The notes under the pieces are model-generated. The model was given only the letters and a program-made list of their open reading frames with translations. It ran no database searches and was not told the DNA's origin. Shown here piece by piece: positions 9,648-20,435 of a stretch of DNA of 64,000 nt. Each line of letters starts with the position of its first letter. Position 1 is the first letter of the stretch. The stretch is from NCBI GenBank assembly GCA_026075535.2, contig AP026543.1, forward strand, positions 7,006,001 to 7,070,000, written 5' to 3'. This DNA is from Tricholoma matsutake (lineage: Eukaryota > Basidiomycota > Agaricomycetes > Agaricales > Tricholomataceae). Both the position numbers and the translations under genes were made by a program.

Positions 9648-12600
9648 ATGGTCTCGGACGACACAAGGCTCGAAAAGCTAATCAACCAATGCAAAAGCAA
9701 CGGCAAGCCTACCCTTATATTTTATTTTGTGGCGTGCCTCAGGCGGTTTCACTGAATAGATGTCGATGTCAAAGTGGACGCCCTCACGAAACTGCAGGCT
9801 GAATTCGAATCTGGTATTGAGGTGAGTATACTCTTGGGCACCATGGGCATTCTTTCGTTGACAACACTTAGATTCATGATCATGACACCCTCATCAACGT
9901 GCTGAAGACATGCTTACGGACTTCGAACCAGCACCTGACTACTGCTACATTGGCTACATTGCCTCCCTTGCTTCCCCTCATATCACGCCCCGTGAATTAT
10001 CCCCAGGCATCTGGCAGTCAACCCCGCTCTGCGTCTTCTTCCACATCCTCTGTTGCTCAATCTGCCGTCGTTGATGCAGTTACTTTGCGCCAGGTCCTCG
10101 CTGCGTTCCTTCCCACTGGGGGCGTCATTGATCGCCTTGGAGACAAGGAGAAGGCACAGACAAAAGCTCGCGATACATTAGTAACTCTTGGTGGTCTGGC
10201 GTTCAGGACGGGAGGAAGTAGCATGATGTCTACAAAATCGAGAGACAAAGGCCTCGAGACACCTCTGATGATTTTCGAGCGATATATGAGAGAGGTAGGG
10301 CTAGCAAGTAAAGTCTGGAAAGTGAGGGAACAGGTGAGTTCTCTATTTTGATGAAAGCATGCATAAAACCTCACCTAATCGGCGTAGTCGATCTTGTCTC
10401 TTGTCCACATTCGACGCGCTCATCACCAGTTTCCAATCCGACCATACCTTCCTCTCCTCGTGGATTGCCTAGAGGATACAGACGCGCATGTCCGTGATTG
10501 CGCCCGTCAGTCAGTCGTGGAACTGTTCTCAGGCCCAGGAGTCAGTGACGGGGCACGCGCCGACCTCAAGAAGGAGATGACCAAAAAGGGGGTTCGTAAA
10601 GCTATCGTCGATGGTGTACTATCCAAATTACTCAGTGGTGGCTCTGCTCCTGGGAGTACTCATAGTCGAGACAATTCAGAGAATGGCGATACAGCCCCAA
10701 CGAAACCCAAGGAGTATCTGCCTCCAAGCCTAGCGTTGCTAGCCCGCAAGCCCAGCCAAGGTAGTGGACTGACGAGGACGGCAAGCCACGGAAGCGTGAA
10801 GGACATCTCGAGGCCAGCCAGTTGTACTGCAATGGCACCTTCTGCAGTCCCTGCTCCTTCGCCTGCGACCGAGAATACAGAGATTCAGCCGGTCTACGTA
10901 TGTTATCCGCATCTCCTTCGCGAGGCTAGCTTGACAAGCCATCATAGATCACGTCTGGCCGAGATTTGGAGAATGAATTCGCGGCAATGCTCAAGCCCTT
11001 TGATGTATGTATTCCTCGATTTGCACGGATGTAATTCTCAGTCAGTTATAGGGAAAGGAAACGGAACACAACTGGGCAGCTCGGGAGCAGGCAATCGTTC
11101 GAGTTCGCGGGATGCTGAAGGGTGATGTCCATCTTCGATATATGGATATATTCCTGGCATGCTTGAAAGACGGCTTCACCCAATGGTCATTCAAGACTGT
11201 AAGTCGGTCTCAGACGTCGATTTTCCCAACTTATATTGTCCGCTAGCTTGCCAGTCTGAGAACAACGGTATCCACAAACACGTCAACGCTGTACTCCGAA
11301 CTGGCTATTGCACTCGGACCTTCTCTTGACCCCTTCTGCGATGTCTTATTGACAAACCTTCTCAAAATGGCTGGCTTAACAAAGAAAATTGCTGCACAGC
11401 AGTCTCAGGCTTCAGTAACCACAATCATCAAGAACACCTCGGTACAACCAAGGACAATTCTACTTCTCTTGTGGAATACGCTTCAGGAGAAAACAGCGCA
11501 ATCTCGAACATTTGTGGTGGGCCATTTGAAGACTTATATTGAAACTCATGGACATCGCTCGAAAAACGTCATTGAAGCCTCGGGTGGTCTAGAAACGTTG
11601 GAGAAGTCTTTGAAACGAGCCTTGAGCGATACCAGTCCTCCTGTCCGGGAAACTGCGCGATTGCTGTTCTGGGTTTTTGAAGAAGTCTGGCCAGATAGAG
11701 GATTGGCAATGTTAGAAACTCTAGATCCCCTCGCGCGCAAGCAAGTTGAGAAAGTGTGTCCCAGACCGGAGGAATTGGCGGTCTTGCCTCCTTCGACTCC
11801 CAAAACTACCAAAAAGAACAGTGTCGCCGCTGCTATTGCCGCCAGCCGCGCCAAAGCAAAAGCCATCGCTACTGCCCCTCCTTCCCTTCACCATCAAGCC
11901 ACGTCTGCGTCGCACATGCTACCATCAAGGCGTGCAAGTTCCCCTTTAACCTCTCCGAGAAGCTCGACGAACAGACCGGCATCTCCTCTCAGGCACTCGT
12001 CGTCTCCATCATCTCCATCTCCTCCCCCTCCTCGAGCGCGCGCCGTATCAGGCCAGACGCCTCGTTCCGTCAGTGCTAGTGTTTTTAAGCCCGCTACTGC
12101 TTCCCATTCCCGCACCCCGTCTAGTGGGTCCGATGGTGCAGTCTCTCCTCCTTCACCTCAGCTGTCGACCTTCCGGCGTCGAACCTCGTCTCCGTTGGCG
12201 GCTACTGGCAATCCCTTCAACAGGACTTCGACTATACGGAAGGCCATTCAAACTACTCTTCCAGCATCACCACCCTCTTCTACTGGCCAGACTTCCCCTC
12301 GCAATCACAGCGACGGTTCACTTTCTGCCCCTGCTCCCGTTCCTATACGCAATTCAGAGCTTTTGCCACCGATGACAAGTGAAGATGATCGGTCTTTACT
12401 TCTTGCACAAACTATACCCATACCCGATGAAACCAGTGAATCCGACGATGACCAGTCATCTATCAACCTCATGTCATTCTCCGCCCCTTTTGAAAGATAC
12501 CCTCCCACAACACCCCTATACAAGGCAGTTCAGAAGTCGAACTCTAGAATCCAATCACATTCACAGGGATCCAGTGAATTGAAGCCGACCATTAGCGTGT

Positions 12601-14186
12601 CGAATGCTTTATCATCGGATTCCATACCCGACTTGGCTGGTCACGGTCAGGTTGTTGTAGAAGACGCTCTAAGAGCGCGCGCGGAACAGGCGGAGAGTGC
12701 AGCTGAGAGGTTGTTGGAGCTAGTCGATTCGGAAGAAGAGGGCATGCAACATTCTACGATTCCGGCATCTTTGTTGGTTGGCAGCAGCAACGGCCATGTA
12801 ACGATCAAGTCGAAAAGTAAGCCACCACCGATATCTTTAGCCCAGGCAGGTGGGGCGCCAGTTACTCCGGTAAACAGACATGCTGCCATCCTGAAACAGG
12901 CTGCTATGTTCAAGGACAGTCCCGAATACAGTCGGCGCACGTCGTCACTGATGGATGTGTTGCATGGTAAGAAACATGAGACGGGATGGTGGCTGAAGCG
13001 ACGAGCATGTACGATCTTCCTTTTCCCTTGCAACTGAGCTTTGTTTACGTTGCAGTAGTGGTTGGACAGGCTACGACCTTGAAATTTGCAGAGGCGTCCG
13101 ATACAGCACAAGAGCTTCAAGATTACATTGCAGCTGTGGTAAATGGAAACCCCGAAACCCAAGTACTCCAGAAGCTCGCTCTGTTGTGCTCGGAGAATCC
13201 AGTTACGGAACCTCCTTCGCCACCTCCTAGCCCTGGTTTAGACCTCCCAACCAGCCCTTCGCCCTTCATTCCGACCTCACGGTCTTTGCCGTCTTTGTCT
13301 GGCAATTTGTGGGATGCTAATAAGAATATTGATCGTCTGTTCAATGCTCTAATTCAGTTTTTGGATCCTACCAAGGTGATTGCTTACTACTTCATCGATA
13401 CCCAATTCTCATTCCACTCATAACAGAAAGAAGAAGAGCTTGAATACGGTCTAATCATTCTCTGGGAAATGTTGGAGAACCAAGCACCCTATATGGAAGG
13501 CAAGGAAGCTGACCTCTTCTCAGTCCTCTTGAGAGTTCGATACTGCAACAAACCGAATGTAAGAACACCGTACTCCGTCTGACATCTCACTCAAGTAACT
13601 GCGTAGGTCTTGGAAGCGACCAACACGATCCGTGACGCTCTTACTGCCAGCATTGACCCTGTATACGGGTTGACCACGCTGCATGCCAGTCTACGTGCGT
13701 TCCATGGAGAGCCTCACCCCGTGTTTTCCGACGAAGAGGTTAAATCGACCGTTTATGCCTTTGGGCTTATCGCGTTGGGCAAGTTCATCTTGCGTCTACC
13801 AGCCGAGATCGCAGAGGAAGAACTGCCACGTCTGAAGGGCACTTTGATTTCAGTGCGTTCTTCAACCGTTAGCTCGAAACCTACGATTGATGTAATGGAT
13901 ATTCTTCTGGTAGTCGCTGAACGATACTTCGTCTCTGATTGTTCGAGAATCCGCTGCGGCATCTATTATCGCTGCGCAGCTCGTTCTTCGGGACGAAACT
14001 CATCTTTTCGCTTTACTAGATGGACTTGCGGACGAGAAGAAGAATCTTCTGACATACCTTTTTGATAAACATGGCGCGCGTGGCTTAACTGCGTCAACTG
14101 GCTCTTCCGGCATGGACAAACTGGAGAAAGAGATCAGGCGCTTGGATACGCGGACGAACACCCCGTCGAGACCATACGCAGCATAG
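9648..14186 (+). CDS. CLASP-family microtubule-binding protein (Stu1/Peg1-like)
   Basis: CLASPs bind tubulin through TOG domains and promote microtubule rescue and spindle stability. Eleven exons from the ATG at 9648 to the stop at 14186 are in phase throughout and encode 1327 residues, close to fungal Stu1/Peg1 length. A CLASP_N/TOG region spans about residues 370-600 (motif KETEHNWAAREQAIVRVRG, then HEAT helices through TAQSRTFVVGHLKTYIETHG). A Ser/Pro/Arg-rich linker follows (about 610-860), typical of the microtubule-binding basic segment, and a second HEAT region fills about 900-1300 (ESAAASIIAAQLVLRDE). The first intron (9703-9759) has a GC donor; without it a stop codon follows 19 codons later. 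The pairing with the upstream Rdx gene is tandem, 166 bases apart. Confidence 0.88.
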
Positions 14187-14391
14187 AAGACTATAGAAGA
14201 ACAGCAACCCTGCCAGATCTTGGACCACGACTGTTTTCGATCTATTCTTGACCAGTCACCTGTTTCTTGCTATACCCATGGCAATTACTGATACATTGAT
14301 TTGTTATGACCCTGTACGATTATCGGTACTAGTAATGCTCCGTCTATTGACTACGTTGAGCAATGAGCGATGATACATGACCTAACTTCTC

Positions 14392-15499
14392 CTAAAACAT
14401 CCATAATCGGCGAGCAAGGAAATATCCCACCCCTGCCAATAGACCCGCTACATGTCCAGCTGTGTCGGTGGTCCTACGCTGAGTAGACGCATGGATATTA
14501 AAAAAGTAACAGATTTTGAAAGAATTGGATATACCTTGTCATTGATGGCAGAATAGGTATCATAGGCAAAGATGCCTGTGACGGCTAGCCACGCCGGAAT
14601 GGGGATGATTCCGTAGAGTTGGAAGGTCATTCTGGGAGCGACACAGGCTAAGAAAGAAACGACGGAGTAAATGGCGGCTGTGATGGATGTGAGTGACAAG
14701 GTGACAAGTGAGTTTATATGAATCACAAACCGCTTGCGCCATGTGAGCCGTTATCGCGATGTTTGACGAAATTACTCCATGCCAAGCTGGCTATATTGGC
14801 GAAAATGCCACCTGTGGGATGGGAAGTATGAATGTAGTGAATGTGATTATGAGATGATAAAGACTAGCCTCCCATGTAGAGAAAGATGAATCTACGGCTG
14901 CCAAGGATAGAGAGCACGGGTCTAGCCATGAAGAAAAAAGTGAAGCCGTTGAAGAGGATATGTGGGACATCTTCGTGGGAGAAGCACGATGTAGCAAGAG
15001 TCCATCTGGCATATAATTTAATGCTGGAGGACTTTTGGTTGTGTGATGGGTCCAAACCATACATACATTCGTCCCGAGGACATATTCCGCCAACTGTCTG
15101 TGAAGTTGTCCACCATCCATTTGTATGAAGAGTAGTCGCGGTTTTGTTTCTAAAAGGTGGGATGAAAGGTATTGAAATGTTGGAGTGATAACAAGAACGT
15201 ACCACTCGCTGGGAAGCCATGAACCACATGACGAAGACGAGACCATTGATTGTGATGATGGTCCAGAACACTGTGTTTCTGGGTATGTCATCTAGAAAAT
15301 GAAGAAATGGCTGTTTTTTGGGCTGCTGGTTGAATTGGCGATGTGGATAGGGTCTAGAATTCAGTTGTCTAACGGATCTGGAGAAAAAGGGTGGGGTGAA
15401 CGACCGGTGTCTGAAGACTTGAAGAACTGAAGGCTGTGAATGCCTACAAGACAGTAGAGTTGGCCGCAAGCCAAGACGAAGCAGCGGAATGAACACCAT
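14392..15499 (-). CDS. Mitochondrial rhomboid serine protease (Pcp1/PARL-like)
   Basis: Rhomboids cleave membrane proteins inside the bilayer; mitochondrial members process targets such as Mgm1. Six exons (15203-15499, 15067-15149, 14869-15023, 14731-14811, 14535-14677, 14392-14478) give 281 residues. The first about 60 residues are basic and Ser-rich, as in a matrix presequence. The catalytic serine lies in HGASAAIYS (Ser about 205) and the catalytic histidine in DTAGHVAGLLAG (His about 262), in the expected order; a HILFNGFTFF segment and several hydrophobic helices lie before them. The intron at 14812-14868 needs a GC donor, and the 43-nt intron 15024-15066 is short. The gene is divergent from trs20. 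Confidence 0.9.
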
Positions 15500-15570
15500 G
15501 AGATGTTGTTTAGCTTTGTTTGAACAAACCGCGTCTTTTTCTGTCTTTCGACAAAACCACAGTGAACTCG
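15500..15570. promoter_or_regulatory. 71-base divergent promoter, rhomboid / trs20
   Basis: The start codons face outward over 71 bases, the tightest divergent pair in the window. Shared control is inferred from position only. Confidence 0.4.
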
Positions 15571-16261
15571 ATGTCGCATCATTTGTTTTTATTGTCACCG
15601 TCTGATACACCATTGTACTCGTTGACTCACTATTCTACAAAGCCTTCTCCAAATGTTTCTACTCCCTTGTCTTCGAATTTGCCGAACTGGTCTACATCTG
15701 CTTTTGCGGGTACATTGACTGCGTTGTCAGGGGCATCGAGTGCAGCGCACCAAACATCAAGTGGAGCCGTTCGAATGGGAGGAGGGCAAGACCGACATGT
15801 GATTCAAATGATAGGGAATGCGAGCTTGGACGTGATTGAAGATGTTATGCGGAAGGAGAATAACATGTACGTTAGCGGGACCGAGTGGAAGAATCAACCG
15901 CTTAATCAAAAGAGACAGGTATTTGAAAGCGGTGGACAAATTCAATGAATGGACAGTATCGGCGTTTGTAACGCCAGGAAGTAAGATGAAATGATGAAAT
16001 GTAAGTTAGATATCTGACTATAGGGGCCTAGATATGAAATTTGTGCTATTGCATGAAGGAAAGAACGATGAGGGAATTCGACAATTTTTTATGGAAGTAT
16101 GGGAGTTGTATGTAAAGGTTAGCGAGACCGCTTTGGATTGAGATATTCTCATTTAATATGTGTAGACATTGTTGAATCCGTTTCATACTGCTCATAGGGT
16201 GATAGGGAGTTCTGGAGTGTTTGATAGTCGAGTGCGAGGAATAGCAAAGAGATATTTGTGA
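15571..16261 (+). CDS. trs20: TRAPP subunit Trs20 / sedlin (TRAPPC2)
   Basis: Trs20 is a longin-fold subunit of the TRAPP tethering complexes, which activate Rab1/Ypt1 in ER-Golgi traffic and autophagy. Four exons (15571-15866, 15919-15980, 16032-16117, 16166-16261) encode 179 residues. Sedlin hallmarks are ASLDVIEDVMRKENNMYLK, VDKFNEWTVSAFVTPG, MKFVLLHEGKNDEGIRQFF and NPFHTAHRVIGSS, ending in GIAKRYL like the family GKKHL. Residues about 15-70 form a Ser/Thr-rich loop that makes it longer than the human 140-residue protein. The start is the only ATG ahead of the conserved part. Confidence 0.93.
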
Positions 16262-16311
16262 AGGTAGTACAGCCTTTTTGCTCCGTGTTTTGATTTCCAA
16301 AAATAAAAATG

Positions 16312-16340
16312 AAAACAAAAACAAAAACAAAAACAAAAAC
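16312..16340 (+). repeat. (AAAAAC)n microsatellite
   Basis: Five successive units of the AAAAAC type lie in the 171-base gap between trs20 and the Q-rich gene, followed by a CTT-rich pyrimidine tract (about 16374-16412) just before the next start codon, as often seen in fungal core promoters. Confidence 0.85.
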
Positions 16341-16432
16341 ATTTGGTGCTAGCCAAACACCAGTTGGACGCTTTTCTTCTTCTTCTTCACTTTCTTCTTA
16401 TCTCCTTCTTTTACATAATTCTTTAACATAAT

Positions 16433-17828
16433 ATGCATTCTGTCTCTGCCCCTACTCCACGCGCCTCTCTTCTCGCTGGCCTCCGTACTGGAGGTGTGAG
16501 GTCCATACCCCCACACTCTGTTCCACCACCCACCGCTTCTTCACCTGAACAACACCAGAGTCTCTTCGTAAACCACTCTTCTTCACTCGATGCACCAAAT
16601 CCTCAGCCTAGTCTCAACCCTAACACCGTTCCTTTCACTCCTGCAGCTTTCAACCCAATGATGGCACAACAGAATACAGTTCAAAATCAAGCTATCCAGA
16701 TGCAGATGTTACAATTGGAAGTGATCAGAATGCAGGTAAGGCTTTTGTTATATTTCTTTCGCCCCCATTACTTTGGTCTAATATCTTATATAGACTATCC
16801 AAGCACAGCAGATGCAGGCAGAGATCCTCGCTCAGGCACATCTCCAGCAGCAGCAGCAGCAGCAGGTTCAAGCACAAGCTCGCGAACGACGTCCCAGCCT
16901 CAATTTCCCTCCTCCGGCCACTGCTGGTCCCCTTGCCAACTCGTTTGATCTCCGCTCTGCCACCCTCACCGCTCAAATGCGTCGTGCCTATCATGCCGAA
17001 CAGATGAAATCTCAACTAGGTGTTGGGACCGACCAAGTCCCAATGACTGCTGCATTGGGTGGAAAATTTGGAAGTCGAACCATGAGTCTGAATGCCACTG
17101 CTCCAATGCAGAACTTCCCACCGGAGGATGTGGAAAACTCCTCTCTCCCCCCGACTCCTAATTCTACTACAGTCATCAGTGGAGGTACATCGCTCGGTGG
17201 TCCTGTCTCCAATAACGTTACCTACAATGGTCCCACCACTGCCCCATCCAAGTCGGATATGGTAACCTCATGGAGGCGTGGTACAACAAATAATTCCGTT
17301 CTCCGTGGAAACAATCGTACTGTCTCTTCCCCAGTGGTGAAGGTGACCCCTCCACTTGACCAGCAACCTGCCCCCCCTATTCCTGCTAGGTTCCGCCCAC
17401 AACCTCTGAGATTCAGTCCAGCCGCCGCCCAGCATATGCCCGCTGTCGCAATCGACACCTCGTCCGACAGCAATGATGATGGCTCGTCTTCCAGTTCCAC
17501 TGCATCCAACTCCTCGCCGACCACCCCAAAGTCGTCTGCGTCAAGTGACACGCCTCTCTCGCCGCGCGAAGAGGCTTCCAAGAAGTTGTACGAGGGACTT
17601 GGTATTGGACGTCCCCCTTCCGCCGTATCGGATCACTACCCAACAGTGACAACCGTTGTCAGCCACAGGATGGCAAGTCAACCAACAAGGCAGCCCCGTG
17701 GGCCGCCTTCGGGTGCTGAGGAGCTTGGCCCCAAGAATTTTGCCACTCGTATTAGGCGGAAGGCTATCGGTGGGCTGGGCATGTTGATGGGTGCCCGTGA
17801 GAGGAGAGAGTTGGTCGAAGCTTACTGA
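16433..17828 (+). CDS. Gln/Ser/Pro-rich disordered protein, function unknown
   Basis: Two exons (16433-16735, 16794-17828) encode 445 residues. The first exon is low in complexity and ends in a Gln/Met-rich amphipathic stretch; the second opens with a coiled-coil-like segment holding seven consecutive Gln (codons CAG, 16845-16865). Serine-rich disorder fills the middle (about residues 320-360). The last 70 residues look more conserved: KKLYEGLGIGRPPS and a basic-hydrophobic end TRIRRKAIGGLGMLMGARER. The composition suggests a scaffold or transcription-linked protein, but I recognise no domain. The pure CAG run could vary in length between strains. Confidence 0.72.
16845..16865 (+). repeat. 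Pure (CAG)7 trinucleotide run coding poly-Gln
   Basis: Seven uninterrupted CAG codons lie inside the Q-rich protein gene. The purity of the run is what allows slippage, so length polymorphism is likely. Confidence 0.85.
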
Positions 17829-18511
17829 TCGATCAGTAGACCAATATCTTTCGCAGTGATCTTTGCGGTTTTGCGAATGCGCTAGATGACGAATTCAATA
17901 CCAATAAACCTCGAGAAGAATGATTCGGGCTTGGCTGGACGAAACGGGATGAAAAAGTGCTTAGGAGGACGGTCCTGGTTGTATTTTTTTTCTTCAATTA
18001 CTCTGCATCCCAACCCTTTCTTTCTTTACCATGTGTTTCAAACATTTTTTTTTACTTTAAGTGGCCGACGTGACTTTCATTTACATCTGTTGTTGTGCTT
18101 TTAAATCACCACTACATATACACTCTTTTCTTCCCCACCTCCCCCTCTTTTGTTCATTCTGTTTTGCCCATTACAAAGGCAGGTCGGACATCACAGCCGC
18201 TCATCGATTCTGAACGGACACTTCTCCGATCCTCCTATGGGCTCTCCCGGACGTTGTGGCTTTAGTTTTGATGCGGGGTTGTGGACAGCGGAACAGCGTA
18301 CAAGCATGGAGACAGGGGTGAGGAGCCGTGCTCCAAGCCAAGATTTATTTGTAAAGAGCACCCTAACGGGAATTATTTATTTTCTGTAAATCCAATGTCC
18401 TTTTTACCACGAAACCGTGAAAGTGAGATTATGGATTACTCTTTATCATTTGCGAAAGTGTGTATGATAATGCATCAAGTAAGGTCACAGACGGAACAAT
18501 ATTCATACAGC
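17829..18511. other. Convergent intergenic region, no gene seen
   Basis: This 683-base gap lies between the Q-rich gene and the 3' end of Arp4. It is pyrimidine-rich (runs of T around 17985 and 18047). Small open frames occur on both strands without family resemblance. It probably holds two 3' UTRs. Confidence 0.5.
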
Positions 18512-20284
18512 TCACTTGCACCTCTGACCAACAATAGCCTTTCCATGTTCCTGCCGAACCAAAAGTCAATACAACGGAAGGAAACATGTACGAGTCACCT
18601 ACGTCCCATTCCTCTTTGCTGATCCAAAGTTGGTGGAAAGTCCCCAGACTTGCAAGGATGCTTCCGCCCATCCATCCTCCATATCTGCGTTCAATGGGAT
18701 TCCCGGGAGCATGGATCTTTGTCTGCGTGACGGTCAATCATTCTCTCCCAGGGTCGAATCAGGAGCGAACATACATGAGGGAATGTCCGGGTCAATTCTG
18801 CCGCCAGACGATCGCCAAACCCGGATAGCAGGCTGCCGCCTCCGGTAAGGACGACATTGCCCAAAAGAACTTGTCGCAGTTCGGGGTCACACGCACGCAG
18901 AGATTCGCTGATCAGCGTTGGAATGGGTTGTGGCAATCCGGGATTCGAGGCCTACATGGGTAAGGGTAGATTTCGTTAGGTTTGGAGAGGGGTGGAGGAC
19001 GTACGACTAGATCTGCGGCATGTCGGAAGTACTGCTCGCCTACCGTGAATCGTTCTGGTCCAAAGTAGGTGGTGTAACCTGTTGGGAACTCGTACTGGCG
19101 TGCAGGTCGGGACAGGGCAGCCCTGCCGGTTAAGCGGTGATTAGTCTGCTCTCGCGAGATGCCAAAGCCACCACCTACTGGTCATTCCAACCCTGCTCGA
19201 GCACCCCGGCTACACTCTGAATCCATTCATCTAGCTCTCGGTTTTCGGCCCATGCTCGCCAGGTGTTCGTTGTCCCTGCAATGCGGTCTTCCCGAAGGGT
19301 AAACTGCGGTGGGGCATTTGGTTCCACGGGCTTGAGGATGTTTATTAGATGTTCGGAGCATACCAATGATGGAACATACCATTTTGTTAGTGATTAGTTG
19401 ATAAGGTAGGAGGTCAATGCCTCGACGCATTGGTGTAGGCGTAGTCAAGATATGGCGGGCTTGTGCATGAATAAGCCTTGGTAGGGAAGAATACGTGAGC
19501 CCTGTCCAACTTAAACAGATGTTCGTAACTTGCACTGGGGCCTGACTCACCTTTTCGAAGCACGAACCCATCCACCACTGGTGTTATACTTGCCATCGTC
19601 TGGCCGACGTCGACCACAAGGGCGGAGCCCTTTCCCGCAGCAAATCTATGAAAGATCATCGTCTTTGATCACTTTAGCGGCAAGCGAAAAAAAAAAAACA
19701 TACGCATTGAGCACACCAGTATTGGCAATGTAGAAAGCGGGTACTTCGAATTCTTCAAACATTATCTCGGCCATTCGCTCACGATGAGCTGGCGTATTCC
19801 AAGTGGGTTCCGTGACGAGGATTGGGTGCTCGGATGGTGTGCAACGCATGACATCACGTATTGCGTGGTCGATAAGAGGAGGAATAGAAGCAAAATCATT
19901 GACTATGACATAGTTGAGTTGCGCGACCACCATAGCTACGAATTTTAGACTTACTAAGCCCATCAATCAAAGGATTCGCGATCTCCATGCCACTCCTCCA
20001 AATGGATGGACCATTCTGTCCGATGTACATTTCGGCATGTCGCGGTTTTGATTCTGCCCCCTCTTCCGCACCTGCCATCGCAACATCTTCGTCTGTAGAT
20101 GTTACTTTATAACCATACGACGTAGGAATTATTGCCTTGGGAGTGTCGTCTCCTGCATATCCGGCTCGTAAGGAGGATGATCCTATGTCAACGACAAGTG
20201 CTGATACTTCATCTGTTCAAGTGGGAAATAAGGCCATTGTATATACAGAAGAAAATGGGTCCTACCGCCACCATAGTTTACCAT
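18512..20284 (-). CDS. arp4: Actin-related protein Arp4 (BAF53-like)
   Basis: Arp4 is a nuclear actin-like subunit of the NuA4, INO80 and SWR1 chromatin complexes. Ten exons (first 20266-20284, last 18512-18550) join in frame to 432 residues, near human BAF53a length. Actin-fold signatures are [19 protein letters not shown] at the N terminus, [19 protein letters not shown] in the middle, the phosphate loop [38 protein letters not shown] and the C-terminal [20 protein letters not shown]. The first exon has only 19 nt. The acidic insert after PTSYGYKV ([15 protein letters not shown]) is normal for Arp4. The gene is divergent from erb1 by 151 bases. Confidence 0.95.
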
Positions 20285-20435
20285 CGTTTGCTGAAGTCGC
20301 GTCCAAGTTTGTGAAAGGGTAAATATGCGAGACGCGATGTGATGTTATTGCGTGTTTGAAATCCACAGCAATGGCGTCTACGACTTTTTTTCGTTGAAGC
20401 TAAATCGTACAAAGCTTCCTCTGGTATTCCTGGGT

